Positions 11,665 through 22,085 of a DNA stretch of 64,000 nucleotides are shown here, piece by piece; within the stretch, counting starts at the first letter, position 1; the number at the start of each line of letters is the position of its first letter. A program made the position numbers and the translations under genes. A model generated the notes under the pieces. It saw nothing but the letters and a program-made list of their open reading frames with translations. It had not been told where the DNA came from and made no database searches. Location of the stretch: NCBI RefSeq assembly GCF_030867095.1, contig NC_081824.1, forward strand, positions 145,419,433 through 145,483,432, read 5' to 3'. The DNA comes from Alligator mississippiensis. Taxonomy: Eukaryota; Chordata; Crocodylia; Alligatoridae.

Positions 11665-11800
11665 AATGTGTGACCTTGTAGTTACAGCACTTTGCTAGGG
11701 AGCTTGAGATGCAGATTCAAATGTCTATTGAGTGAGGGGGACCTAAAACTTGGGTCTCCTACTGCCTGGCCAGGTGTCCTAGCCACTAGGCTTTGGGGCC
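11665..11800. repeat. tRNA-derived SINE heads, two facing copies
   Basis: On the plus strand, 11675-11735 has TAGTTACAGCACTTTGCTAG and then GCAGATTCAAATG, a tRNA-like A-box and B-box arrangement. On the minus strand, 11740-11800 reads CCTAGTGGCTAGGACACC and GGAGACCCAAGTTTTAGG, the same kind of head facing the other way. A related head occurs at 42528-42660. No tail or target duplication is evident. Confidence 0.5.
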
Positions 11801-12086
11801 AAAACTTGACATGCTCCTCCTCCTTGCCAATTTTGCTACTAGCAGGCATGCAGAACAATTCTCTTTCATCACCAGGCAAAATATAATTCAAAACTGTATG
11901 TAAGTGCCAAAACCAGCAGTTATGTGGCTTCATACATTAAATGGACGGAATTCTGCTTCAGATATTCTTAGCACCTTGGAGTGATGAACCTTGCCAGTGC
12001 ATCCCAAATTGGTGCTCATTAACTTGTCTCTGTAATCCACTCAATACAGCAGAATAATGGAGTAGTACCATTTGCAGTTTTCATAT
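11801..12086. other. Unassigned sequence
   Basis: Nothing recognisable. It may belong to the Harbinger element whose transposase relic starts at 12087. Confidence 0.3.
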
Positions 12087-12660
12087 TCACTTAGTCTTTC
12101 TGACAGGCTTGTTCTTGTTCCTCAGTGCTATCTCTATCGCTGTCTGGGTGACACCAGACCACTTTGGGAAGCCAAGTCCCTCAAATCCAGCCACTATTTC
12201 AGCCACATTATATATACTTCTCTCTCTTGAGCAAGCCATAACATCAGTTGACTCATAAACATCTACCAGTACAACACTGTGTGTTGATGCCAACACCAAA
12301 TTGTTTATCCATGGAGCTGTAAGCCAGTTTCCAGATGACAGGAGTTGCCTGCTTCCTTAGTTTGAATGTTTTGGAATTGAAGGATTGGGGCAAGCTTCTC
12401 ACATGTTTCCATTAAGATCTACTTCATTTTGCAGAAGTTCTGTAGCTACTGATGGTAATCCCAGTAGGGATCTGCCTGATCATACTATTTGAGTATGCTA
12501 TTCCATTTGTCCTGCACCAACCAGAATGTAAAAAATTCATAGCCATTACAGAGGAAGACTGGTATCTTCAGTCTGCCCTGGACAAATTGCTCTTCCATGG
12601 CTCAGGAACTGCTGCTGAAATGTCATTCATCCTCTCACAAAATCTCTACTCGGGTAAAAA
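12087..12660 (-). pseudogene. PIF/Harbinger transposase (HARBI1-like) relic
   Basis: Minus-strand reading across frames gives segments in HARBI1 order. Near 12470 is YWDYHQ.LQNF (compare the W-D-x-x-WLQNF region). Near 12400 is METCEKLAPILQFQN. Near 12320-12350 are TPVIWKLAY and KQFGVGINT (the QFGVGKST helix). Near 12150-12200 is NVAEIVAGFEGLGFPKW (the VAGFAAMGFPN segment), followed by VTQTAIEIA where the family has the catalytic IDGTHI motif. The first catalytic Asp is therefore lost, and stops and frameshifts are present. Intact members cut and paste Harbinger elements with 3-bp target duplications. The end after IEIALRNKNK is not traceable, and no terminal repeats could be placed. Confidence 0.65.
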
Positions 12661-14991
12661 TATTTCTGATTCACTGCTGGCTTAAATGGAGGTAGCTCCA
12701 TGAAACTTACTGGGGCTTGGAACCTTTAAGCCAGTTCTGAACTTGGCCCATTATGTTTTAAATAGTTTGCCATGCTTTGGACAACTGGCCTTATACCCTG
12801 TCGTATAAGGACCACATCAATACAGTTGCTAGGATTGCTGCAGCTCTGGTTTTATGGATTGAAATACAATAACCCACTGGTCTCTCTGGACAGCTGTAAC
12901 CTCTTAAACTAGGGTTGGACTGAATAGCTTAAATGACTTGACTAGCTGCCAGAACGCCCAAAGCAAAAGGTTGCCAATGAAATGATAAGCAAGTATTTGC
13001 CCCTGATTCTGGGGTCCATTGGAACTGCAGGTGAGTATTAACTTTTTGGATGGTATCACTTAAATGATCCTGGCCAAATTCTGGTGAGCTGCTAGGCACA
13101 AATCGTTTGTTAGGCTGGAGCCTGAGGATGCAGTCCCAGGCCTAAAATGTTTCCATATCTAGATACCAGAAAAGCACTTCAGAGAGACACTGGCACGGCA
13201 AGTGACAGAATGAAATAGTGTGAGGCAGGAACTAAAAACAGGAAGTGCAAGAGCTACCTGACATCTGTTTAAATGATCAATTGGACATTTTGGAACCTAA
13301 AAATATATTCAAGTTTTGATATCAGTTTGAGCTGGTCCTTACCCTATTTGCACTGATATATGCTTTCCCTGCTCCAATCTAATGGTTGTCACACCCAGCC
13401 AAGACTCTTAGGTTTTCTATTTTCCTATCATAACTGTAGTAACTCTGGCATCAACAGACGTGCTACCTCTACAGCTCTCTTATGTTTATGCTGTTTGCAG
13501 CAACTTTTAGCTAGACTTGGATGAAAGTAGCGCAGACCATTACTTCTCTCAGCCTCCTCTGAGCTAACAGACTGATCAGGTAATTTGCATTCACCCATCC
13601 TGGTCCCCCGAAGATGACAAGCACTGGAATGTTTCCTCTCCCATCTGTGTAAATGTGAATTTTCCAAGGTTCTTCTTTCCCTAATTAGGAAGAAACAATC
13701 TCCCAGAATACTGTGAAAGCATGTTCTTCCTTTCCAGAATCCACCAGAAATGATATTAGGTTAATGTCTAAGCAACAGTATAGAGTAATCAGGTTTAGAT
13801 TCCCCTCTTTGATCTCATAAGGGACATTACTATATATTTTGATCTCACTGAGCACACTAGAGACTTTAATACTAGCTGTCCATCTCAGTTTATGGATCAA
13901 GTTTTGTCCAGTCTCTGTCCCCAGAGGCAGCTGCTATCCTCATTGTTACCAAGAAGAACATTTGCCATCTGTTATCAAGGGTCTGAAACCTTAGCTAGCA
14001 GCTACCCCCATGGATGTTTTAATTGCTTGTAAAATAACACTGACATACCAGCTGCAGTGCAGATGAAGTACAAATACAGGCACACTTGCAAAAACGTACG
14101 TGTTTGTGTGCATGCACACATGTGCAGGTGCATGTCTGAAGAAACATTTCACCTTATTCCCACAGTGATGTGTTTTACATTAGTCAGTCAGACCTGCTGA
14201 TGTGCAAGTAAAGTCTTGCATGAATCCTGTAAAGTTCTTCCTAGAGCAAACTTGGACAGGCTGGCTGTGCTGTGCATACTTAGCAAGTATGATAATATGC
14301 ATATTCCATTCAAGAATCTCCTTGCTAGAAGTCTGTGTAATTCACTCCTCCCAGAACACCAGATTATAGTTGCAACAGAAGCTCTTTCTTATGTGTTATA
14401 CACCCTGTACATTATGGAGGCTACTTTATTTCTTTGTCATCTAGGTGTACATGAAGTGGCATGTAGTACTTTCTCTATTACCACAGAGATGTTCGATTGG
14501 ATTTTAGCCAGCCCCTGGATGGAAATTCAGCAGGCTGTTGGGGGAGAGAATAATACCGGTCAGAAAGAATAATAGTGTTCCCTTCTAATGACCCCCAGAT
14601 AAGGAGTGACAAGGTGAGGATGGGCCCATCTGGCCACAGAGTGAGGAGCACTCTTCTCCTTCTCTGAGGTTGTCAAAAGTATACCACCAGACAACTACGT
14701 ACATGCTGGGGGAAGCCAGAAAAGGAGCTGGCTGAGTCAAAGAAAGGCTTTGGGAATTACAGTAGAGCCAAAATGAAGGCTCCTTTAGCATCCTTCCAGC
14801 ATGCAGAGCAGAAGCCTGGCCTTGGGGGAAAGCTGATGATAAATTTGAGAGATTTAAGGCCCTGCAGATGTCACCATGGGAAAGAGGCCATCTTGGTTTG
14901 AAATACCTCTCCCCTTCACCCAGAAGAATGCTCTCCAACCCACATGGTCTGTGATCCAGTCACTGGACTGTAACTCAGAAACTGTGGGCGC
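12661..14991. other. Unassigned intergenic sequence
   Basis: No gene or boundary recognised. The 118-codon plus-strand frame at 14216-14572 and the 117-codon minus frame at 14585-14938 show no domain, no exon-like context and no family resemblance. Alternating purine-pyrimidine sequence (ACGTACGTG, GTGTGCATGCACACATGTGC) lies near 14090-14130. Confidence 0.45.
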
Positions 14992-15683
14992 ATCTACATG
15001 AGATGCTTTACTGTGCATTAGACTAAGATCATGTGCAGTAAAGTGTCACCATCTACACGTGTGCTGGATTTACTGTACATTAAATTAGAGTAATGCACTG
15101 TTTGCTAGTCCCAGCACATACAGGTACTAGTTAAATGGCATTTTAGGTAATGTGTAGTAGTGCAGGTGTAGATGCTGATCAGGAGCAATTCTGGTCCCAG
15201 TCAGCCCAGGCCACAGGGAGCTGTTGCTGCCTGGCTGAGCTCTGATGTGGGGGGAGCTGTGCTGGCTACAGGAGCAGCTGTCTCCTGGCTCTGTGCACTT
15301 TGGGGTGGGTCCTGATGTGCGTGGGGCTGGAAGACAGCTGCCCTTGCAGCTGGCACAGATCTCTTGGTGTCCGAATGTGCATGGGGCCAGGAGACAGCTG
15401 CCCCTGAAGTCAGCACAGCTCTCTTGGTCCCTTGCAAATAAGGAGTGGCCCCTATGCCCCCCACCAGCCCCTGTACTGGCACCTAGGGGGGCCTGGAACT
15501 CCCCCTGGCTGCTGCAGGGGGCAAGGCAGGGCAGGGGCAGCCTTGTTCTGGGCTGCCCCCATTGGGAGCAAATCTGCACCCTACAGGAACCACGTATAGG
15601 TGTATTCCTGGTCACAATTTACTGCACCTTATTTTACTGAGCAGTAACATTACTGTACATTAATTCCACATGTAGATGCACCC
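14992..15683. mobile_element. MITE, family A copy 2 (692 bp)
   Basis: Its ends are inverted: GGGCGCATCTACATGAGATG on the left and CATGTAGATGCACCC on the right, with TGT next to each end (possible 3-bp duplication). Internal ACTGTGCA/TGCACAGT words follow the left end as in copies at 20037 and 35135. The centre is GC-rich. No coding capacity. A short duplication would fit the PIF/Harbinger or a related group, but this is inference. Confidence 0.65.
15315..15440. repeat. About 58-bp tandem duplication in MITE centre
   Basis: The blocks beginning TGCGTGGGGCTGGAAGACAG near 15319 and TGCATGGGGCCAGGAGACAG near 15377 align end to end through CAGCACAGCTCTCTTGG. A third diverged copy may lie upstream near 15250. 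Confidence 0.65.
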
Positions 15684-15689
15684 TGTTAA

Positions 15690-15790
15690 TATTAATCCTA
15701 ACTCTGGCACAGATTTGTAGTGTGACTTTGGACAAGTCACTTAACCTTTCTAGGGCAGATTATAAACTCTTTCTACAGAATGATACCATG
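15690..15790 (+). repeat. MIR-like SINE fragment
   Basis: ACTCTGGCACAGATTTGTAG and then TGACTTTGGACAAGTCACTT, followed by AACCTTTCTAGGGC, match the well-known MIR/CORE-SINE central region in order. The fragment is truncated on both sides. Confidence 0.7.
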
Positions 15791-17369
15791 TGGCAATGCT
15801 AGCCCACAAGATCCTGTTCCATGTGCTCCTCTCTGGAAGATGCTGAGAAGAGAGGACTAGCTATTTCCTGAGTAACCCACAATCTTCTGGGATTGTGTCT
15901 CCAAAGAAGGCCTGCTAGTTCCAGAGTTGGGTTTTATACTCTGTCATCACACTGGATTTTATGAATGTGGTCACTGAGATTGTTAGCTATATAAATTGCA
16001 TACTAATTTCTTTGGTCATGTCTACCTCTAGTACAGATAGCTGTGTCTGAGAGATTAACAATCACTCTGCTATCTCAGAGCTGAGCCTATAATAATCCCT
16101 ATGGGTTATAATCCTCTCGTTTCATTTTAAGCAGACAGAAGCTAATCCAGCTCTTTCTTGCTGAGGCACATCAGACAGTCTGCGTAAAATTAAATAAACT
16201 CGATTAGATTACAAGGTACTTCAAAGATACCCCACCTTGAACAATTTATGAAATGAATTTGATTTAATGGGAATCATGTGACAATAGTGAAAGAAAAATC
16301 CATCATCAGAAATAGGCTTTTCTCTTTGGGTGAAAGATCCTGGCCTAATAAAAATCCACAGCTAGTGTCTGTGACACATCCAAATCAGCAGGAGGTCTAG
16401 AATCTGTTTTGAGTTACTGCACTCCGTTTTAAAATGGCAGTTTTGTAGCTCTTTGCAAACCTTTTACTTCAGTCCAGAAAGTGGAAATATATTATGAGAA
16501 GGACCCAATATAAGGTGTTCAGGACCTACTATTACTTGAAATAAACAGCAGAACTGCCATTGACTTCAGTGACATTAGGATCATCCTTAGAAGCATATAA
16601 GCATGCACATTTTCCTATCAAGGTCTAATTAAGGTCACTTCTGAGGCAAATGCAAAAAGTGGAACTGTTTCATTGGAAAGTAATTTGCCATGACCAGCAG
16701 AAAGAAAAGGAAGATTAAAGTAAGCAAAATTCAGAAAAAAGAAAGCAGTTAATCAGATGGTTTGCTAAGAGCTATTCTGCAGTGGGCATCTTTACCTTAT
16801 TTCCCCTGAGTCTGGCACCCAAGCCCAGAAGTGCACTGCAATGCGGAAGGCAATCCCCTCCCTTTTTATTACTTCTCAGTCAGCTATCAGTCTGGAATGA
16901 GACCACTTACATTAATAATGCTCCTTCCTACACAAAAATCACAGGGGCAAATTTTTATAGGTTGATGTCTAACCTGTACCCACATTATTTTCTTGTGCCA
17001 CTGTGTTTTCATGCAAAAGGAGTATTGGTGCCATAGGTGTCTGTGTAGAAACAGCATATGTGCATTTTTTAGCATAACCTTAGATCCAGTCTTTGACAAT
17101 TTGTCCCACTTTTTGATAATTTTTTATTTAATGTGCATTAAAGATTATTTCAGGCTCTTGATTCCTGTTTCAATGGTCCAGAGTGACACCTAATGGTACA
17201 CTATCAGATTGCACACTGATTAAGCAATTGAATAAGTACACTCCCCTGTCCAGTCATTCATCAAATGTTGAGAGCAAGATAGATAAAAACATGAATTAAA
17301 GCAAACAAATCAGTTGGGTCAGATCCCAAACTGGTTCAAATAATCATACTTTCATTGAAGTCAAAGCTG
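15791..17369. other. Unassigned intergenic sequence
   Basis: AT-rich and without a recognisable gene. The paired 80-90 codon frames at 16782-17099 overlap on opposite strands and have no family resemblance. Confidence 0.5.
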
Positions 17370-18700
17370 TGCCAGTTAGTGATGGCAGCAGCAGCAATCC
17401 CTCAATGCAAGGATGATCTCTACCATGGCTCCTTGATGGGTCTTAGGTGCCATAAGAGTCCAATCCTTGAGCCACAGCCCCATCCACAGAAGTGACAGGT
17501 CTTTCTGCAGGGGAGAATAGGCCATAGGTTAGGATTTACCCATTTTCCTTTCTCAGTTCTCTCTTCTCTGCTTTGAGGGTGAGATGCTTTATTTCAAAAC
17601 AGGCTGCTGCTTGGTTGAGGTTGTAGCACTATTGGAGAGGTTTGGCAGGCAGCTCTTCCTAGTTCTGGTTGTCAACATCCATTTCCTTGAGATAGGCCTT
17701 CAGTGTGTCTGTTTAGTATTTCCTTTGGCCACCGTGAGATCTCAGACTATTACTGAGATAGGAGTAGAGCACTTGTTTGAGAGTTGGGCATCCTCACACA
17801 ATGTCCAGTTCAGTGAAATTGGTGCTTGAGGATTACTGACTCAATGCTGGTAACATTGGCTTCAGCAAGGATGCTGGCAATTGTGCAGCAATGTTCCTAT
17901 TTGATATGGAGGATTTTCCAGAAGCATCATTGGTGATACCTCTCCAGGCTCTTGAGAAGATGATGGTAGGTCACCCAAGTTTCACATCTGTAGAGGAGGG
18001 TAGGGATGATAACTGCATTGTAGACCTGGATCTTGGTGCCTTTCCAGAGATCACAATGAATAAAGACATGGTGAGCAATTTCCCAAAGGAGACACTTACG
18101 TACTGGATCCTGTGCTGGATCTCCTCATCAGCATTCACTGTCTGAGACAGGTGGCTAATGAGTTGGGGGAAATGCTTGACTTCCTCCAGGGTTTTTCCCT
18201 CAGTGGTAATCCAGGGTGGGAGGGGGTCAAATTCATGGCTTGGGACAGTCTGATAGAACACTTCAGTCTTTTCCCTGTTGAGAGACAGAGGCCAAAAATT
18301 TGGTAGGCTTCTCTGAAAAGACCCAGTACAGTCTGTAGGCTTTGCTCAGTGTGCTCAAATATGGCAAAGTCAGCATGAAAATCAAGGATCATTGTCTTAA
18401 GTACTTCAATCTTTGATCGAAAACATCCCAGACTGAAGAGCCCTCCATTCATTCACTATTCTATGTCCATTCCAGAAGGAAGGTGGTCCTTAATGAGAAG
18501 CAAGATGACTGTAAAAAAAAATGGTGAACAGACCTGGGGAGATGACATATCCTTGCTTGACCCCAGTTCGGATGACAAACGGATCTGTCTCCAACTGCTG
18601 CATAGGACAGTCTCAATTATTTGGTCATGAAGAAGCCTCAGAACCTTGATGTTCTTTGGAAGACAAAGGGTAAAGAGCATAATTAAAGGCCCAATTCTGT
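17370..18700 (-). pseudogene. Non-CR1 LINE reverse transcriptase, 3' half, decayed
   Basis: Read on the minus strand, three fragments follow one another. LRLLHDQIIETVLCS and the following template region lie near 18540-18680. The RT catalytic region near 18290-18400 reads HADFAIFEHTEQSLQTVLGL, the place of FADDaallahs-type motifs, and is followed by FGLCLSTGK. Then VKHFPQLISHLS and NADEEIQHRIQYVSVSFGKL lie near 18000-18170. A post-RT segment near 17780-17850 resembles SIEAILLKHQLRWAGHVxRM and LPKQ. The YADD acidic residues are eroded. This layout is typical of widespread animal LINEs often annotated as craniofacial-protein-2-like; the clade (R4/Dong, RTE-like or other) cannot be fixed by eye. 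Confidence 0.6.
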
Positions 18701-19301
18701 TCTTATACCTGTGCTAACCTGATTAAGTAAATGAACCACTTGAAAATATAGTGAAGTGCAGTATATGGGGCTATATCTTACACCCATATTTTACACACAT
18801 AAATGAAATAGTTGGAAGGAAATGAAATTAGAAAACTGAAATTAAATACTTCATTTTGATTTTGAATTGCTTGAATTTTTTTCCTGATGATTTCTTAAAC
18901 AAATTCCTACAAAACATTTCAATTTTGATGAAATAGGATTTTACATTTGTTGTGTTGAATTTTTAAGAAGCAGCTGTACCTTATAATAACATTATTTTTA
19001 GTGGTGCAGATAAGAGAAACGTTTATTCTACCAAATGAAAAATACATCTATATGTGTCATGCAGTCTCCTTCATCTGAATTAGTGAAGGAAATTCTACAT
19101 TATCTAAATACGGTTGAAACAAATATACCTTGTCTGTTGTGGTATGATGAAGATGTCTGACATTTAATATGCAGGATACAGATCATAGAGAAAGAACAAA
19201 ATAAAGCAAAATAAAACAAAATAAAAGGAAGAACTTTGGGATAATTTTAAGTTGTTTATAAATAAATGAGCAGTAGATTTCCACTTCACCTTACACTTAC
19301 T
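18701..19301. other. AT-rich unassigned sequence
   Basis: No gene or repeat is recognised. It is A-rich with an AATAAAGCAAAATAAAACAA-type stretch near 19195-19225. Confidence 0.45.
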
Positions 19302-19531
19302 AGGTGTGTCTACCTGAGACACTTCATGCGCAGAAGACTAATTCTACTCTGTATTAGCGCAGTGTGCAAAACCCGTGCTAATGTGCTAATGCACAATAGA
19401 ATACATCTCCTGCACATTAATGTCACCAAAACCCATTCATCTGTGCTAATGCACAGTAGCCCTGATTATGGTGCATTACTAAACTTAATGTGCTGTAATT
19501 ATGGTGCAGTAATAAACATGTAGACACACCT
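19302..19531. mobile_element. MITE, 230 bp, AGGTGTGTCTAC ends
   Basis: Inverted ends AGGTGTGTCTAC (19302-19313) and GTAGACACACCT (19520-19531) are perfect over 12 bp. The next bases (CTGAGACACTTCATGCGCAG) resemble the CATGAGATGC start of the family A MITEs. The interior repeats GTGCTAATGCACA words. No coding capacity; the target duplication is not clear. Confidence 0.7.
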
Positions 19532-19647
19532 GCTGTGTTGGGTTATTTTACATTACTGTATTTTAAAAATTTGAAATACTGTAGTTTAGTTAATGAATCA
19601 AAAAATAAATGGGAGAAATGCATTTACCAAATTATGTAATAATATAC

Positions 19648-19932
19648 CAGGGGTTGTCAACTGAGGGTGTGCATACCTCCTAGGGTACTTGAGATGGCCC
19701 TAGGGGGTATGTGCGGGTGGGTGGGGATGAAGCGTTGCCATGCAACATCCTGTGCTGCCGTGCAGGTGCCGCTCGGCCAGCCAGACGCAGAGGGTGGGGG
19801 AAGCTTGCACACGGTGGCTGCCGCCGCTCCACATCCAACTGCGCGCCACATCCCCCACTCGGCAGCTGGAAGTACACTATTCCACGTCCAGCTGCTGGGG
19901 GTACAATGGTCTAAAAAGGTTGAAAACCCCTG
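19648..19932. mobile_element. Non-autonomous hAT (285 bp), CAGGGGTT ends
   Basis: The left end CAGGGGTTGTCAAC and the right end GTTGAAAACCCCTG are inverted (13 of 14 match). Flanking octamers TAATATAC and TTATATGC agree at 6 of 8 positions, consistent with an aged 8-bp hAT duplication around TA. The centre is markedly GC-rich (19700-19880), unlike its AT-rich surroundings. No transposase. Confidence 0.75.
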
Positions 19933-20036
19933 TTATATGCAATGCATGATACAGTTACAGAGCAGGATAGGAAGAAAGGTAATAGGATGTAAAGAAATGT
20001 GGAAAGATCCTGGTATCAGCCAGGATAGTACATACA

Positions 20037-20225
20037 GGGCATATCTACATGAGATGCTTGATGGCAAAGTAGCAATTTACTGTGAAGTAAGCATGTGGCT
20101 CTACACATACACATGCTTACTTCACAGTAAATCTCCCTAATCCTGAGTAAATTTGCTACCTTCAAATGCACGTAGCAAATTTACTTCATATTAGTAATGG
20201 TGCTGTAGCACTCAGGTAGATGTCT
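20037..20225. mobile_element. MITE, family A copy 3, with perfect 22-bp hairpin
   Basis: It begins GGGCATATCTACATGAGATG. Positions 20076-20097 and 20110-20131 are perfect 22-bp inverted arms (TTTACTGTGAAGTAAGCATG plus TG) around a 12-base loop. Further right, GGTAGATGTCTGGATGGGAA and CCCAGTCAGCAG align with the interior of copy 2 near 15170-15210, so the element may continue past 20225; the right end is uncertain. Confidence 0.6.
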
Positions 20226-20559
20226 GGATGGGAACCAAATCTGTTCCCAGTCAGCAGTCCACAAGGAGTTGTGAGATAACTCACCCTGGCAGTAGGGAGC
20301 TATGCCACAGCAGCCTGGGTAGGGAGTTTCAAGCTCCCTGCTCCCAGATCATGATTGCAGAGTTGGGGCTGGGAGACCATGGCAGGGGGCTGGGACCTAC
20401 CCCACCACTGCAGCTCTTTCGAAGAACCAATGCCTCAAGCAGCTGATTGGGGCATGGGGCTCGGACCTGTCCCTGACCAGGACAGTTCCCGGCCAGCCCC
20501 AGCCTGGGCAGAGAAGTCTACATGTACAGCCCGGAGCTGGATGGAGACCCTGGTGCCAC
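20226..20559. other. GC-rich sequence between MITE and hAT copy
   Basis: Part of this aligns with the centre of the MITE at 14992-15683. No gene. CTACATGTACAGCCC near 20518-20532 is not a convincing element end. Confidence 0.35.
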
Positions 20560-20780
20560 CTTAGTCAGGTGGGGCACATGCCCCCCTCCAGTGACCAGTC
20601 AGTGACTGGGGGGGAGGGGGTCCCACGGCCAATCTCACTGACTAGGGCGGTGCAGCAGCCCCAGGAAATGCCAGGAATGAGGATCTCCCTGGCAAAAGGC
20701 AGGCAGGAGGTGCCTTATAACCTCCAGCTACCACACGCACTCACAGGCCTGAGGCTTGCTGGTTGCAGTGGAGTTGTGAG

Positions 20781-21534
20781 GCTCCAGGTGAGCTCAGCTT
20801 AGATGCATGGGATGCTAGCTTTCATTAAAGTCCTAGGTACAGAAACTCATGGGCTCAGTATAGACAGTGAATTCTGATACACTACAACCTGCTGGACATC
20901 TGACTCCCCAGGTACCTCTCCACTTTTACCTGTGCTGCTACATCCCCCTTCTTCCCCCACTCCAGGCTGTCCCTCACCCCCTGATGCCTCCATTTCCATT
21001 TTCACTGACTGGCTTTCTTGCCTGAATTGCATGCCGACCTCTGGCTTCTTTACTATTCCTTCCATCCAGGACCAGGAGACACACCAACTGCAGGTGTTTC
21101 CTCAGCTTGACAAAGGGTTTTTCAACCTGAAAGCTTGCTCAGATATATTTCTTTAACTATTTAGTTGGTCTACTAAAAGATACCAAATTAGATTGACCCA
21201 AAGAACCTTGTCTGCCAGTGCCATGTCCTTAGATGAACACCCCTAGCACTTGTCTCCAGTCAGCTGACCGGAAGGACACAGGGCCCTGGGCACATCTAAG
21301 CTGCAGTGCTGGGGCTGGCAGGGAGAGTTCTCTGGCAGCTGCTGGAGAAGCAACTCCTGCAGGAGAGGAAAGAAAGGCTCTGTGACAGTTTGGCTGCCTG
21401 AGATGCTGCTGGTGCTACTGTGCTGCTTACTAAGTTATTACCTGTTGTCATTTAAAGTGGTGGATCAGGCTGAGGCTGTAGGGGAGGAGGAGTCCTCACT
21501 GGGGCACACTACCATGTTGTGTAGAGGCCCCAGT
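20781..21534. other. Sequence interrupting the inverted hAT copy
   Basis: This contains a TTTATTAGACC-family repeat in inverted orientation at 21092-21190 and otherwise unassigned GC-rich DNA. AGCTTAGATG near 20793 and CATCTAAGCT near 21295 form an inverted pair that could mark the ends of the insertion. Confidence 0.35.
21092..21190 (-). repeat. Dispersed repeat, family T (TTTATTAGACCAACTAA type)
   Basis: On the reverse strand it reads ATCTTTTAGTAGACCAACTA, AAGCTTTCAGGTTGAAAAAC and GAGGAAACACCTGCAG, the same order as the copy at 23066-23165. These are short conserved repeats seen across amniotes; the class is uncertain. Confidence 0.6.
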
Positions 21535-21712
21535 GCCAGTGAGGGCATGCCTTAACACACATACAGAGCCAAACACGTCACGAGTTTTGCTTGTCAGCAG
21601 CTTGAGGTGCAGTTTCCTAGAAAACCCTGCACTTATCTCCTTGAAACTTGGCAGGCTTCATGGCCTCAGCAAGGGCTACCATGCCTGCTTTTTTCCATCC
21701 CGCTGCACTTTA

Positions 21713-21723
21713 ACACACACACA

Positions 21724-21756
<33 letters not shown>
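21713..21756. repeat. (CA)n microsatellite
   Basis: A CA run with one interruption (ACACAAACAC) inside the hAT subterminal unit, equivalent in position to the (GT)n at 1069-1104 in the inverted copy. Confidence 0.95.
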
Positions 21757-21758
<2 letters not shown>

Positions 21759-22085
21759 ACGTCACGAGTTTTGCTTGTCAGCAGTTTCAGGTGCAGTTAC
21801 CCGGAAACCCCTGTACCTATCTCATTGAAACTTGACAGGCTTTGTGGCCTCAGCAGGGGCTATCCTTCCTATTGTTTTCATTTGAATCAGAAAAGAAATG
21901 ACAAAGTTATAGGCATTTTTGTGATTCTGCTTTATATCCTAGGGGCAAAACATTGAAATGCATTGAAACAGTGAAACAGTTTTGATGAAATGAACAGAAC
22001 AGTGCTTTGAAACAGTGAAACAAAACACATTTGAAATGGCAAAACAAAAGTTGAAATGGAATGGTGCTGTTTTGCACAGCCCTAC

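Larger units (their letters stand above)
20560..22085 (+). mobile_element. Inverted copy of the 588-4995 hAT family, interrupted
   Basis: The sequence at 20640-20780 is the reverse complement of 1300-1510 in the 4.4-kb hAT (shared words include CAGGAAATGCCAGGAATGAG and ATAACCTCCAGCTACC). The sequence at 21535-21900 matches its subterminal tandem repeats in inverted order. The right end TTTTGCACAGCCCTA at 22071-22085 is the family terminus. Homology is broken from about 20781 to 21534, which carries other repeats and so is probably a later insertion. The left end is not found, and no partner was found for the right flank CTGGGTAG. Confidence 0.7.

Noticed and set aside
11665..11800. Functional tRNA genes
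   Set aside because: The A-box and B-box words are degenerate and no cloverleaf closes; they are SINE heads.
14216..14572. 118-codon plus-strand frame
   Set aside because: No domain, signal or splice context and no family resemblance; length is within chance for this much AT-rich DNA.
15127..15615. 162-codon minus-strand frame
   Set aside because: Lies in the GC-rich centre of a MITE and reflects tandem duplication, not a gene.
20310..20320. CTGGGTAG as the partner of the hAT right flank at 22086
   Set aside because: The next bases do not match the hAT terminus, so the octamer match is probably chance.
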